Source of the DNA: Hyphomicrobium sp. CS1BSMeth3
Lineage (GTDB): Bacteria; Pseudomonadota; Alphaproteobacteria; Rhizobiales; Hyphomicrobiaceae
Direction of reading: 5' to 3'
Assembly: GCF_900117415.1 (NCBI RefSeq)
Contig: NZ_FPEI01000004.1
Location: 62,001-126,000 of the forward strand
Length of the DNA stretch: 64,000 nt
Shown: one piece after another, positions 44,452-55,906 of the stretch
How the letters are laid out: each line of letters opens with the position of its first letter
Position numbering within the stretch: position 1 is the stretch's first letter
Made by a program: the position numbers and the translations under genes
The notes under the pieces: model-generated
Database searches by the model: none
Told to the model about the DNA's origin: nothing
Seen by the model: the letters and a program-made list of their open reading frames with translations, nothing else

Positions 44452-44939
44452 AAACGCCCGCCAACGAGCCGCGTCCGCTCGCGCCGAGAAGCGCAGCGCG
44501 CCTCAGCGCCGTGCAGGCCCTCTATCAGATGGATCTCGCCGAAACCGACCTGAACAACGTCATCGGCCAGTTCAACATGCATCACTTCGGCGAGAATGCC
44601 GAGGACAAGTCGGTGGCCGCCGCCGACCGCGACTTCTTCGCGGCGATCCTGCGCGGCGTCGTTCGTCGTCAGCGTGAGATCGATCCGATTGTCGATGCCC
44701 AGCTCGCGGAGGGCTGGCGACTGACGCGCGTCGACTCGACCTTGCGCGCGATCCTGCGTGCCGGTGTCTACGAGCTGATCGAGCGCGCGGACGTGCCGGC
44801 TCGCGTCGTCATCAGCGAGTATGTCGAAGTCGCGAAGGCGTTCTTCAACGAGGACGAGCCGCGCGTGGTCAATGGCGTTCTCGACAAGATCGCACGGCGC
44901 ACGCGCGAAGCCGAGTTCAAGCCGTCCGGCGGGGACTAA
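44448..44939 (+). CDS. nusB: Transcription antitermination factor NusB
   Basis: Binds boxA RNA together with NusE (S10) for rRNA antitermination. It has 163 residues, all-helical. It includes RSAARLSAVQALYQMDLAE near the N-terminus, DRDFFAAILRGVVRRQREIDP in the middle, LRAILRAGVYELIERADVPARVVISEYVEVAKAFF and FVNGVLDKIAR-like VVNGVLDKIARRTREAE at the end. The start ATG overlaps the ribH stop (ATGA). Confidence 0.95.
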   Translation: MKTPANEPRPLAPRSAARLSAVQALYQMDLAETDLNNVIGQFNMHHFGENAEDKSVAAADRDFFAAILRGVVRRQREIDPIVDAQLAEGWRLTRVDSTLRAILRAGVYELIERADVPARVVISEYVEVAKAFFNEDEPRVVNGVLDKIARRTREAEFKPSGGD

Positions 44940-44964
44940 GCACCACAGCGCGAAGGGGGTGGCG

Positions 44965-45546
44965 ATGCTGACGCTCTACTTCGCTCCCGGCGCAAGCTCC
45001 ATGGCACCGCAGATTGCCTTGCGCGAGATCGGCGTGCCCTTCGAGGCTCGGCCGATCTCGTTCGCGCGCAAGGAGAACCGGGCGCCGGCCTATCTCGCGC
45101 TCAATCCCGAAGGCAAGGTGCCGACGCTGCTGATCGACGGCCGTCCTCTGACGGAGGTCGCGGCCATTCTGTTCTATCTCGCGCGGCGTTTTCCCGAGGC
45201 CGGACTTCTCCCCCTGAACAACAGCGAGGCCGAGGCGCAGGTCATCTCCTGGATGTCGTTCATCGCCGCGACGATCCATCCAGCGCGCCGCCGCGGCCTC
45301 GACCACGCCCGCATGGTCTATGCGCTGGCGGACAAGCGGCTCGGCGATCAGCCTTGGGCGGTCGGCACCTATTCCATTGCCGACATTCACCTCTTTCGCC
45401 TGTATTGGCGCTTCTTCAACTCGCTCCATCCGGCACCAGGCGAGTTCCCGGGCCTCGATGCCCACTACGCGCGAATGATGGCCCGCCCCGCCGTGCAGAA
45501 GACCATCGAAGTCGAGGCCGCGATCGGCTTCGAGCTGCCGGCATAG
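44965..45546 (+). CDS. Glutathione S-transferase family protein
   Basis: A 193-residue cytosolic GST. The N-terminal thioredoxin-fold domain has LTLYFAPGASSMAPQIALRE, with Ser residues near position 11 in place for thiolate activation as in beta-type GSTs. NPEGKVPTLLIDGRPLTEVAAILFYLARRFP carries the cis-Pro and glutathione-binding Glu region. The C-terminal helical domain has YSIADIHLFRLYWRFFNSL. It lies 25 bp after nusB on the same strand and may be read through from the rib operon. The substrate is unknown. Confidence 0.88.
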   Translation: MLTLYFAPGASSMAPQIALREIGVPFEARPISFARKENRAPAYLALNPEGKVPTLLIDGRPLTEVAAILFYLARRFPEAGLLPLNNSEAEAQVISWMSFIAATIHPARRRGLDHARMVYALADKRLGDQPWAVGTYSIADIHLFRLYWRFFNSLHPAPGEFPGLDAHYARMMARPAVQKTIEVEAAIGFELPA

Positions 45547-45651
45547 GTCGTCGCAGCCGGGCCCGCCGTCAGCCGTCCGCCGACCGAATTGTGCTACAAA
45601 GTCATGATTCTTGAGGGGTGAAGGCGCTAAGCGCCGGGTATCACACTTCAT

Positions 45652-45681
45652 CCCCTCTCCCCGCTCTTGCGGGAGAGGGGG
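45652..45681. repeat. CCCTCTCC/GGAGAGGG palindrome upstream of the TPR gene
   Basis: CCCCTCTCCCCGC (45652-45664) and GCGGGAGAGGGGG (45669-45681) form a long stem with a TCTT loop and one bulged base. Palindromes with this CCCTCTCCC...GGGAGAGGG sequence are widespread between genes in alphaproteobacteria. It is clearly different from elements A-F. It lies between the GST stop and the TPR start and could end the rib-nusB-gst transcript. Confidence 0.7.
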
Positions 45682-45695
45682 TCGTATGAGCGCAC

Positions 45696-47498
45696 ATGTC
45701 CTTTGAAGCAAAGACGCACGGCAGACATCGCAGCGCGCCTTGCAGGCTGCTCGCTGTGGCTGCGCTCGCGCTCATGCCCGAGCTTGCCCTCGCTCAGGCC
45801 GGCGGCCCGGCATCTACCGATGCAGCCATGCGCGTGCGCCAGGCCGTTGCCGCGCTGCGCTCGGACCGGCCCGACGACGCCATCCGCCTCTATGATGCGG
45901 CCCTCGCCGCCGACAGCCTCCCCAATGACCAGCGCGCGCTCCTGCACATCGACCGCGGCGTCGCGCGCGCGCGTCTCGGCCAGGTTCGTGCCGCCATCGA
46001 GGATTTCAACCGCGCCATCCAGCTCGTGCCGGAGAGCGCTACGGCCTACAACAATCGCGCCACTGTTCTCCTGGAGGCTGGCGCCACGGCCGAGGCCGTT
46101 CGCGATCTCGACCGCGCGCTGATCCTCGCGCCGAACTATGGGGCCGCACTCACCAACCGCGCCGCGGCGCACGTCAAGCTCGGCAATCATCGTGCCGCGC
46201 TCAGTGACTACTCGCGCGCCATCGGACTTCTGTCGAGCGATGGCGCCGCCTTTGCCGGCCGCGGTCGCGTCCATCTTGCGCAGGCGCGCCCTCACGCCGC
46301 CCTTCGCGATCTCGGGCGGGCGCTGGCCGTCGCACCCCGCTTCGCGCCGGCGCTCCGTGCGCGCGCCGAGGCCTATCTCGCGCTGGAGCGCTACAAGGAT
46401 GCCATCGACGATCTCGGACGCGTCCTGGAGATCGACCGGGATAACATCGAGGTGGTGCTCTTGCGCGGCTATGCCGCCATCGCCGCCCGGGACATTCCCG
46501 CGGCGCTGCGCGATTTCGAAAGCGCGGTCTCGATGCAGCCGCAGTCGAATGCCGCGGTCGAGGCGCGCGGCTTTGCCGAGGCCAAGGCCGAACGTTACGA
46601 GCAGGCGCTCAACGACCTCTCGCGCGCCATCGAGATCGACCCGCGCTCGGCCCAGGCCTATGCCTATCGAGGCTGGGTCTATAAGCTCATGGGACGCCCC
46701 GAGCTCGGTCAGAAGGACATCGAGCGCGCCATCGGCCTCGAGCCCGAGCGGCCCGAAGTCATCTGGGCACGCGGCGAGATGTTGGAGGCCATGGGGCGCT
46801 CGGACGAGGCCATCGTCGAGCTGCGCCGCGCGCTCGAGCTCAAGCCCATGCTGCGCGAAGCCGCCATCGCCCTCGAGCGCAATGGCGCCGCGCAGATCGC
46901 AGCAAGCCACGAGCTCGACGAGCAGAGCCTCGGCGAATGGCGCCTTCAAGTCCGTGGCAATCAGTACTTCGCGACGAACGCACGATTTCCGCGCCTGACC
47001 GTCCCCCTCGAGCTGATGGGTGACGGCGTCCCGCGGCTCACGGACTGGTCCATGCGCCCCGAGGCTTCACAGCACATCGGCCTCCTGCGCTTCACCGCCG
47101 GCACGATCGACGGCAAGGGCGGCCCGGAGGAAGTCGAGCACGCCGCCGTCATCGACACGCGCGCGCGCCGCGTCATCACCATCGAGCAAGTGCGTCAAGG
47201 CGCGCGCGCCGCCGAGTGGACCTGGACAGAGACGAAGCTCACCGTCGCCGGGCTCGAGGGCGGCAGCGAGGAGTACCTCCTCGTCGCCCCCGTGGACCGC
47301 GAGCTCGCACAGCAGCGCCGCCCGGACAGCGGTCCGCGCTATAGCGGCGGCGGGAGCCAGACGCCGAGCTGGGCACCATGGGCACAGGGCAACTATGGCG
47401 AGTACACGCCCGAGCGGCGCCGCGGCCGCTCGAGCGACGGCGGCGGCAGCGCCAAGGCCAAACCCAAGACCCTGTTCGACCTGCTCTTCAAGAACTGA
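45696..47498 (+). CDS. Secreted or periplasmic tetratricopeptide repeat (TPR) protein
   Basis: A 600-residue TPR protein. The signal peptide CRLLAVAALALMPELALAQ ends near residue 34. About ten TPR units follow, from roughly residue 45 to 400; examples are RALLHIDRGVARARLGQVRA, ATAYNNRATVLLEAGATAEA and AQAYAYRGWVYKLMGRPELG. The C-terminal 190 residues are not TPR: QYFATNARFPRLTVPLELMGDG and later strands suggest a beta domain, ending in a Ser/Gly/Lys-rich tail. It probably acts as a scaffold in the envelope; partners are unknown. It precedes photolyase by 60 bp. Confidence 0.8.
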   Translation: MSFEAKTHGRHRSAPCRLLAVAALALMPELALAQAGGPASTDAAMRVRQAVAALRSDRPDDAIRLYDAALAADSLPNDQRALLHIDRGVARARLGQVRAAIEDFNRAIQLVPESATAYNNRATVLLEAGATAEAVRDLDRALILAPNYGAALTNRAAAHVKLGNHRAALSDYSRAIGLLSSDGAAFAGRGRVHLAQARPHAALRDLGRALAVAPRFAPALRARAEAYLALERYKDAIDDLGRVLEIDRDNIEVVLLRGYAAIAARDIPAALRDFESAVSMQPQSNAAVEARGFAEAKAERYEQALNDLSRAIEIDPRSAQAYAYRGWVYKLMGRPELGQKDIERAIGLEPERPEVIWARGEMLEAMGRSDEAIVELRRALELKPMLREAAIALERNGAAQIAASHELDEQSLGEWRLQVRGNQYFATNARFPRLTVPLELMGDGVPRLTDWSMRPEASQHIGLLRFTAGTIDGKGGPEEVEHAAVIDTRARRVITIEQVRQGARAAEWTWTETKLTVAGLEGGSEEYLLVAPVDRELAQQRRPDSGPRYSGGGSQTPSWAPWAQGNYGEYTPERRRGRSSDGGGSAKAKPKTLFDLLFKN

Positions 47499-47558
47499 AG
47501 TGCATTCACGCGCGTTATGCCGGCTCCGATGCTCGCGCCTGCAGGAGCAAAGTCGCCG

Positions 47559-49004
47559 ATGACGGCCGCCGTGATCATGTGGTTCCGCAATGACCTGCGC
47601 CTCGCCGACAACGCGGCGCTCCATGCGGCCGCAGCGACAGGCGCACCGGTCATTCCCGTTTTCATTCTCGATGATGCCGCGCCCGGGCGCTGGCGCGCGG
47701 GCGGCGCGAGCCGCTGGTGGCTGCATGGCAGTCTCCGGGCTCTTGCGGAGAGCCTCGCCACAGCCCGGTCGCGCCTCGTTCTCGCGCACGGTCCCACCCG
47801 CGAAGTCCTGCCGCGCCTCGCTGCCGAGAGCGGTGCCGCAAGCGTGTATTGCTCGCGAGCCTACGAGCCCTGGGCCATAGAGCTCGAAGCCGATCTCAAG
47901 GTCAGTCTGGAGAAGTCGGGCATTGCGCTGAAGCGCCATCGCGGCGCGCTGCTCTTCGAGCCGGAGGCGCTCCGCACGCGCCAGGGCGCACCTTTCCAGG
48001 TCTACACGCCGTTCGCCCGCGCGGCGTTCGCTGCCGGCGACCTCGGCACCTTGCTGCCGCCGCCGAGAACTCTGGAGGCGCCCAAGCGCTGGCCGACATC
48101 CGGGAAGCTCGCCGGCTGGCAGTTGACACCGACGAAGCCCGATTGGGCTTCCGGCCTCATGACGACATGGACACCCGGCGAGAAGGCAGCACAGCAGCGT
48201 CTCGACACGTTTGTCGCGCAGGATCTCGCACACTATCGCGAGCGTCGCGACCGGCCGGACATCGCGGCCACATCGCGACTTTCCCCGCATCTCCATCATG
48301 GGGAGATCAGCCCGCGGCAATGCTGGCAGCGCGCACGCGCTCACGCTGCGGCTCATCCCGAATGCGCCAACGGCGCCGATGCCTTCCTGAAAGAGCTGCT
48401 GTGGCGCGAGTTCTCCTATCATCTGCTCGTGCAGCACCCGTCGCTGCCGGAGAGACCATGCCGCGAGCCCTTCGTGCGCTTTCCCTGGAAGCGCGATGCC
48501 GAGCAGCTCGCCGCCTGGCAGCGCGGCCGCACGGGCTATCCGATCGTCGATGCGGGAATGCGCGAGCTGTGGGCGACGGGCTGGATGCACAGTCGCGTGC
48601 GCATGATCACCGGCTCATTCCTGGTGAAGCATCTTCTGCAGCCCTGGCAGGACGGCGAAGCGTGGTTCTGGGACACGCTCGTCGATGCCGATCTCGCCAA
48701 CAACGCCACGAGCTGGCAATGGGTCGCGGGCTCGGGTGTCGATGCGGCCCCCTACTTCCGCATTTTCAATCCCGTGAAGCAGGCCGAGACCTTCGATCAC
48801 TCGGGCGACTATGTGCGCAAATGGTGCCCCGAGCTCGCCAAGCTGCCGACGCCTCAGATCCACGCGCCGTGGGATGCGCCGGCCGACCTGCTCGCTGCGG
48901 CCGGCATCGAGCTCGGGCGGACGTATCCGCACCCGATGGTCGAGCACAAAGCGGCGCGCGCCCGCGCGCTCGCGGCCTTCGAGCGTTTGAAACAAGCCGA
49001 CTGA
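47559..49004 (+). CDS. phr: Deoxyribodipyrimidine photolyase (class I CPD type)
   Basis: A flavin-dependent DNA repair enzyme that splits cyclobutane dimers with blue light, 481 residues. The N-terminal antenna domain starts MTAAVIMWFRNDLRLADNAAL. The FAD domain has ATSRLSPHLHHGEISPRQCW, FLKELLWREFSYHLL, TGYPIVDAGMRELWATGWMH and WFWDTLVDADLANNATSWQW, with the Trp residues of the electron-transfer chain in place. The C-terminus GSGVDAAPYFRIFNPVKQ is standard. In-frame ATGs at 47517 and 47529 are alternatives; the one used follows AGGAG and matches family N-termini. Confidence 0.93.
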   Translation: MTAAVIMWFRNDLRLADNAALHAAAATGAPVIPVFILDDAAPGRWRAGGASRWWLHGSLRALAESLATARSRLVLAHGPTREVLPRLAAESGAASVYCSRAYEPWAIELEADLKVSLEKSGIALKRHRGALLFEPEALRTRQGAPFQVYTPFARAAFAAGDLGTLLPPPRTLEAPKRWPTSGKLAGWQLTPTKPDWASGLMTTWTPGEKAAQQRLDTFVAQDLAHYRERRDRPDIAATSRLSPHLHHGEISPRQCWQRARAHAAAHPECANGADAFLKELLWREFSYHLLVQHPSLPERPCREPFVRFPWKRDAEQLAAWQRGRTGYPIVDAGMRELWATGWMHSRVRMITGSFLVKHLLQPWQDGEAWFWDTLVDADLANNATSWQWVAGSGVDAAPYFRIFNPVKQAETFDHSGDYVRKWCPELAKLPTPQIHAPWDAPADLLAAAGIELGRTYPHPMVEHKAARARALAAFERLKQAD

Positions 49005-49118
49005 AGTGCTGTCCGTGGCGCACCGTCGCTGCATGGCCGCCGCGGGCAGGCCTAAGCGGAAGAAGGCGACAGCATCTCCTCCCAGCAGCCCGCGGCAAAA
49101 CAAATGCTTCGGCGATCC

Positions 49119-51210
<2,092 letters not shown>

Positions 51211-51303
51211 TGGACTCCCTGATTTCGTCGCCGCCTGTCGCGGTACCGGTTCCCTTGCCGCCCAGTCGTTCATGACGTCCGGTCCCCGGTCTGTGGTTGT
51301 GCC

Positions 51304-52197
51304 TTAGCTGCGCTCGCGCGGATCGAGAATGTCACGCACGGCGTCGCCGAGCAGGTTGGTTCCGAACACCGCGAGCGAGATCGCAATGCCCGGGAAGACG
51401 ACGAGCCACGGCGCCGTCCTCACATATTCGGCGGCCGACTCCGACAGCATCCGCCCCCAGGAGGGGTGCGGCTCAGGAATGCCGAGACCGAGGAAGGAGA
51501 GCGAGGCCTCCGTCAGAATGGCCGAGCCGAGCTGCGCCGTCGCGAGCACGATCAGCGGCGCCACCGTATTCGGCAGCACGTGGCGTAGTGCGATCTTCCA
51601 CTCGCTCATGCCGACGGCGCGGGCCGCCTCGACATAGGGCATTTCCCTCAACGCGAGCGTGTTCGAGCGTATGACGCGCGCCACGTTCGGGACGATGGGT
51701 ATGGAGATCGCGACAATCGTGTTGGTGAGCGAGGGCCCGAGGGATGCCGCCATCAGCAGCGCCATGACCAGCAGCGGCAGCGCCTGAAGGATATCCATGA
51801 GGCGCTGTGTGAGGAGATCGAGCCAGCCGCCGTAATACCCGGACATGAGGCCGATGAGCACGCCGAAGAAGCAGCCGAGCACCGTCGAGCCGATGCCGAC
51901 GGCAAGCGAGATGCGGGCGCCATAGACGATGCGGCTCCACATGTCGCGGCCCATGAAGTCGGCGCCGAGGATGTGGTCGGTCGTCGGCGGCGAGAGCGAG
52001 GATCGCGGATTGGTCGTGGTCGGGTCGTAGCTCGTGAGATAGCCGGCAAAGAGCGCTGTCAGCACGAATATGAGGACGATGACGGCCCCCGCCGCACCGA
52101 GCGGATAGCGGCGCGCGAGGTGGAGCGTCGTGCCCCAGAACCCGCTGACGCCGGCGCCGGCACGGGCGAGTTCGGCCTTGTGGTCGATGGTTGCCAT
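51304..52197 (-). CDS. dppC: Dipeptide/oligopeptide ABC transporter permease (DppC type)
   Basis: An inner-membrane permease of 297 residues with an N-terminal OppC_N segment ([20 protein letters not shown]) and about six helices. The DppC-type extracytoplasmic part has [21 protein letters not shown]. The EAA loop that contacts the ATPases is [23 protein letters not shown]. The C-terminal [15 protein letters not shown] and [13 protein letters not shown] are standard. It starts 8 bp after the dppB stop. Confidence 0.93.
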   Translation of the reverse strand: MATIDHKAELARAGAGVSGFWGTTLHLARRYPLGAAGAVIVLIFVLTALFAGYLTSYDPTTTNPRSSLSPPTTDHILGADFMGRDMWSRIVYGARISLAVGIGSTVLGCFFGVLIGLMSGYYGGWLDLLTQRLMDILQALPLLVMALLMAASLGPSLTNTIVAISIPIVPNVARVIRSNTLALREMPYVEAARAVGMSEWKIALRHVLPNTVAPLIVLATAQLGSAILTEASLSFLGLGIPEPHPSWGRMLSESAAEYVRTAPWLVVFPGIAISLAVFGTNLLGDAVRDILDPRERS

Positions 52198-52205
52198 GGT
52201 TTGCC

Positions 52206-53153
52206 TCAGCCCTCGTACTTGATGCGCGGATCGAGAACGACGTAGGCCATGTCGACAATGAAGTTCACGACGACCGTGACGACGGCGATCAGCATCACCA
52301 GGTTCTGGACGATCGGATAGTCGCGCCAGCGGATCGCCTCGACGAGGAAGCGGGCGACGCCCGGAATGTTGAACACGGTCTCGGTGACGATCAGGCCGCC
52401 GATCAGGAAGGCCGCTTCGATGCCGATGATGGTCACGACGGGCAACACCGCATTGCGCAGCGCGTGATCGTAGTTGACCGAGTTCGCCGAGGCGCCCTTG
52501 GCGCGCGCCGTGCGGATGTAGTCCTGGCGAAGCACTTCCAGCATGGACGAGCGCGTGAGGCGCATGATGAGCGCCGAGGCGCGGAAGCCCACCGCGGCCG
52601 CCGGGATACTGAGCAGGAAGAGCTCATGGAAGAACCCGCGCGGCGCGTCGGAATAAATGGGAATCCATCCCGCGTACTGCACGAAGGCCATGAGAATGAG
52701 CAGGCCGAGCCAGAACGAGGGCAGCGACAGGCCCGACAGGCTCACGACTCTCAGGAAATAATCGAGGCCCGTGTTCTGCCTGACGGCGCTGATGACGCCG
52801 AGCGGCACGCCGAAGAGAACGGAGAAGAAGAGCGCCAGCGCCGCGAGCTTCGCCGTGACCGGAATGCGCGGCAGGATCTCGTCGAGCGCCGGTTTCTCCG
52901 ACACGTACGAGTAGCCGAGATCACCCTTCATCATGTTGGTGATCCACGTCACATACTGCTGCACGATCGGCTTGTCGAGACCGAGCTCCGCTTCGAGCCG
53001 CTTCTTGTCGGCGGGGTTCACCATGCCCGCGGAATCAAAAAGGATATCGACGATGTTCCCCGGCACCACGCGGAGCATGACGAATATCAGCACTGACATC
53101 CCGAACAACGTCAGGATCATCAGCAGAAATCGTCGGATCATATAGGCACCCAC
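52206..53153 (-). CDS. dppB: Dipeptide/oligopeptide ABC transporter permease (DppB type)
   Basis: An inner-membrane permease of 315 residues and about six helices. It begins MIRRFLLMILTLFGMSVLIF a few codons after a GTG start that has AGGAGG at good spacing; an ATG four codons in (53141) is the alternative. The DppB core RIPVTAKLAALALFFSVLFGVPLGVI and the EAA loop QDYIRTARAKGASANSVNYDHALRNA are clear. It is separated from dppA by 158 bp that contain two hairpins, an arrangement that often keeps binding-protein mRNA more abundant than permease mRNA. Confidence 0.93.
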   Translation of the reverse strand: MGAYMIRRFLLMILTLFGMSVLIFVMLRVVPGNIVDILFDSAGMVNPADKKRLEAELGLDKPIVQQYVTWITNMMKGDLGYSYVSEKPALDEILPRIPVTAKLAALALFFSVLFGVPLGVISAVRQNTGLDYFLRVVSLSGLSLPSFWLGLLILMAFVQYAGWIPIYSDAPRGFFHELFLLSIPAAAVGFRASALIMRLTRSSMLEVLRQDYIRTARAKGASANSVNYDHALRNAVLPVVTIIGIEAAFLIGGLIVTETVFNIPGVARFLVEAIRWRDYPIVQNLVMLIAVVTVVVNFIVDMAYVVLDPRIKYEG

Positions 53154-53255
53154 GCGGAGCCTCCTTCAAGCTCGTCTTGGACATCGTTGCGGTTCATCGA
53201 ATGCGGCAATCAAGGCCGCCGCATCCGCTCTTGGCCCCGCCGAAGCGGGTAGACT

Positions 53256-53293
53256 CCGGCGCGGCAGAGAAGCGATGTCCTCTACCGCGCCGG
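53256..53293 (-). terminator. Stem-loop in the dppA-dppB intercistronic gap
   Basis: CCGGCGCGGCAGAG (53256-53269) and CTCTACCGCGCCGG (53280-53293) pair over 14 positions with one mismatch and a 10-nt loop. It starts 19 bp after the dppA stop on the minus strand. A second small hairpin, CCCGC-CGAA-GCGGG (53236-53249), follows. No T-run is present, so an attenuator or mRNA 3'-end stabiliser is more likely than a full terminator. Confidence 0.6.
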
Positions 53294-53311
53294 GGCCTCA
53301 GGTCTCCGGCG

Positions 53312-54907
53312 TCACTTGTCGAGCCACACGTCCTCGAAGCGCCAGTTGTTGTAGATCGAGTTCTCGTGGCCGACGAAGCCCTTCACGTACGGCCACCAGC
53401 AGGTCGCGGCGCGATCGTGATAGATGACCGGGCGCGCGAGATCGTCGTTGAGGATCTGCTCGATCTTCCACACGACCTTCTTGCGCTCGGCGACGTCGAC
53501 GATCTTCGACTGCGCCTCGATGAGCTTCTCCACCTCCGGGTTGCAGTAGCCGGTGTAGTTGCGCTCGGACTTGCAGGCGTAGTTCTCGACCATGTTGGCA
53601 TCGGGGTCGTCCACGGCGACACCCGTCAGGTTCATGCCGACCTGGTAGTCCTTGCGGGCGACCTTAGCGTGCCAGAGCGGCGTGTCGACCACCTCGAGCT
53701 CGCCGTCCATGTAGATCTGCTTGAGCTGATCGATGAGGATCACGGCCGGATCGCGGTAGATGGCGATGTTGCGGGTCGAGATCTTCACCTTCAGCGGCTT
53801 CGCAGCGCTGTAGCCGAGGCTCTCCATGATCTTGCGGCCCTCGGCGCGGTTGGCAGCAACATCGCCGCCATAGCCCGCCATCTTGGCAAGCTCCTCGGGC
53901 GGCATGCCCCAGGCGCCTTCCGGCAGCGGCAGCATGGCGCCGCCGATGTCACCCTTGCCCTCGGTCAGGATGTCGACGAACGCCTTGCGGTCGATCGCCA
54001 GCGCCATGGCCTTCCGGATCTGCGGGTTGTCGAACGGCGCCGCTTCGCGGTTCACGATCAGGTTGCGGTGCACGTACTGAGGCTTGGTCTCGCAGATCGC
54101 TTTCGGCGCCTGCTTCTCCATGTCCTTCAGCAGCGGGATCGTGATGTCCTGCGAGAAGGTCATGTCGAACTCGCCGGCCTGGAAGGCCAGGATGCGGGTC
54201 GAGCGGTTGTCGATGATGCGCATTTCGATCATATCGACGTAGGGCTTGCCCTTCTTGAAGTAGTCCGGGTTCTTGGCAAGACGGATGATCTCGTTGCCGC
54301 GGAACTCGACGAACTTGAAGGGGCCCGTGCCGACCGGCTTCGTGCGCATGTCGGCAGCACTGACGTGGCACGGATAGATCGGCGTGTAGCCCGATGCGAG
54401 CAGCGTCAGGTACGCAGGCTGCGGCTCCTTGAGCACGATCGTCGCCTCGAGCGGACCATTGACGGTCACGTCCTCGACATTGCGGTGCCAGATCGCGCGC
54501 GGGTTCTTGCGCAGGCGCTGCTTGCCCTTGCCGAGCAACAGGTCGAACGTGCACTTGACGTCCGCCGACGTGAACGGCTTGCCGTCGTGCCACTTGACGC
54601 CGTCGTTCAGCTTGAACGTGAGCTTGGTCTTCGTCGCATCCCATTCCCAGCTCTTGGCGAGATCAGGAACGATGGTCTCCATCGTGTTCCGCTTGGCCTG
54701 CTGATCATAGACGACGAGGTTGTTGTAGATCGCCATGAACGGAAGCTGCGTCGAAACAGTCGCTTCCTCGTGCAGCGAAGCGCTTGCCGGCGTGTCGCGG
54801 TGATAAATGCGGAGCGTCCCGCCCGGCTTCTGGGCGAGGGCCGTAGCAACGTCACCGACGCCGACAGCAAGCCCTAGGGCCGCCGCCGCATACCAAATTG
54901 CTTTCAT
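53312..54907 (-). CDS. dppA: Dipeptide/oligopeptide ABC transporter substrate-binding protein (DppA type, SBP_bac_5)
   Basis: A periplasmic binding protein of 531 residues. The signal peptide KAIWYAAAALGLAVGVGDVATALA is cleaved before QKPGGTLRIYHRDTPAS. SBP_bac_5 motifs include VSTQLPFMAIYNNLVVYDQQ, FKLNDGVKWHDGKPFTSADVK and KPVGTGPFKFVEFRGNEIIRLAKNPDYFK. The C-terminal part has NLTGVAVDDPDANMVENYACKS. The family binds peptides but also many other solutes, so peptide specificity is not certain; the neighbouring catabolic genes suggest another ligand. It is the first gene of the transporter block. Confidence 0.92.
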   Translation of the reverse strand: MKAIWYAAAALGLAVGVGDVATALAQKPGGTLRIYHRDTPASASLHEEATVSTQLPFMAIYNNLVVYDQQAKRNTMETIVPDLAKSWEWDATKTKLTFKLNDGVKWHDGKPFTSADVKCTFDLLLGKGKQRLRKNPRAIWHRNVEDVTVNGPLEATIVLKEPQPAYLTLLASGYTPIYPCHVSAADMRTKPVGTGPFKFVEFRGNEIIRLAKNPDYFKKGKPYVDMIEMRIIDNRSTRILAFQAGEFDMTFSQDITIPLLKDMEKQAPKAICETKPQYVHRNLIVNREAAPFDNPQIRKAMALAIDRKAFVDILTEGKGDIGGAMLPLPEGAWGMPPEELAKMAGYGGDVAANRAEGRKIMESLGYSAAKPLKVKISTRNIAIYRDPAVILIDQLKQIYMDGELEVVDTPLWHAKVARKDYQVGMNLTGVAVDDPDANMVENYACKSERNYTGYCNPEVEKLIEAQSKIVDVAERKKVVWKIEQILNDDLARPVIYHDRAATCWWPYVKGFVGHENSIYNNWRFEDVWLDK

Positions 54908-55084
54908 ACGTCTCCTCCTTTGTTATTTCTGTCGGCGCCTCGCCGGACGCCAAACGCTTTACGTTTCCTCTGCGCCCCCGATTGTTGAGCCAATTCTTGC
55001 CTGTCGGGGCATCCTCTTGATCGTCAGGCTAGTCGTTCACCGACGCGTGATCAATCTTCGTCGTCATAAAGTTTGCTCGGCTCC

Positions 55085-55894
55085 TTAATCGCTCGAGCGC
55101 AGGAGGGCGCCGCCGTCAACCGGGAGGGCAACTCCCGTGATGAAGCTCGCCTCGTCCGAAGCGAGGAAAAGGGCCGCATTGGCCACATCCCAACCCGTTC
55201 CCATCGTCTTTCGCAGCGGCACACGGGCATTGCGCGACGCAACAACCTCGGCGCGCGGCTGGCCCCAGACGCGGGCGCGGGTATCCACCGCCATGGGCGT
55301 GTCCATGAGCCCCGGCAGGATGATGTTGGCGCGCACGCCGTACTCGGCATTGTGGCGCGCGATTTGCTCAGTGTAGGCGATCATGCCGGCCTTGGTCGTC
55401 TTGTAGGCGACGGTCGCGTAGCTCGCCGATAGAGCGGCTACGGACGAAATCGACAGGATCGAGCCCGAGCGCTGCTCGCGCATGATCGGCAGCGCGTGCT
55501 TGCAGGCCATGATGAAGCCGCGCAGGTTGATCGCATTGACCTTGTCGAAGGCTTCCTCGCTGATTTCCAGGGGCGGCTTGTCACCGCCGCCGAGCGAGAC
55601 GCCGACATTGTAGTGCAGCGTGTCGAGGCGGCCCCAGCGCTTCACGGCCTCGTCGATGGCCGCCTTCATCTCGGCTTCCTTCGTCACGTCGGCCTTGAAG
55701 GCTGCCGCCGCGCCGCTGTGGTCCTTGTTGATGATCGCCGCCGTCTCTTCGGCCGACTCGAAGCGGTTGTCGACGCAGAGCACCTTGGCGCCTTCGCGCG
55801 CGAACACGATCGCCGTGGCGCGGCCGTTGCCCATGCCCTCGCCGGGGCTCTGGCCGGCGCCGATGATGACTGCAACCTTATCCTTCATCCGCAT
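55085..55894 (-). CDS. Short-chain dehydrogenase/reductase (SDR)
   Basis: A 269-residue NAD(P)-dependent oxidoreductase. The cofactor motif is stretched and unusual: IIGAGQSPGEGMGNGRATAI, with a GNGRA not found in classical SDRs but shared with the SDR at 56489. FKADVTKEAEM supplies the adenine-side Asp. The catalytic set is Ser in ISSVAALSASYATVAYKTTK with the YxxxK as Y-K-T-T-K. The C-terminal FLASDEASFITGVALPVDGG is standard. The ATG at 55894 has GGAG seven bases upstream. It lies 12 bp after the CMD gene and before dppA, with 177 bp between. Confidence 0.9.
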   Translation of the reverse strand: MRMKDKVAVIIGAGQSPGEGMGNGRATAIVFAREGAKVLCVDNRFESAEETAAIINKDHSGAAAAFKADVTKEAEMKAAIDEAVKRWGRLDTLHYNVGVSLGGGDKPPLEISEEAFDKVNAINLRGFIMACKHALPIMREQRSGSILSISSVAALSASYATVAYKTTKAGMIAYTEQIARHNAEYGVRANIILPGLMDTPMAVDTRARVWGQPRAEVVASRNARVPLRKTMGTGWDVANAALFLASDEASFITGVALPVDGGALLRSSD

Positions 55895-55906
55895 GGGGGC
55901 ACTCCT

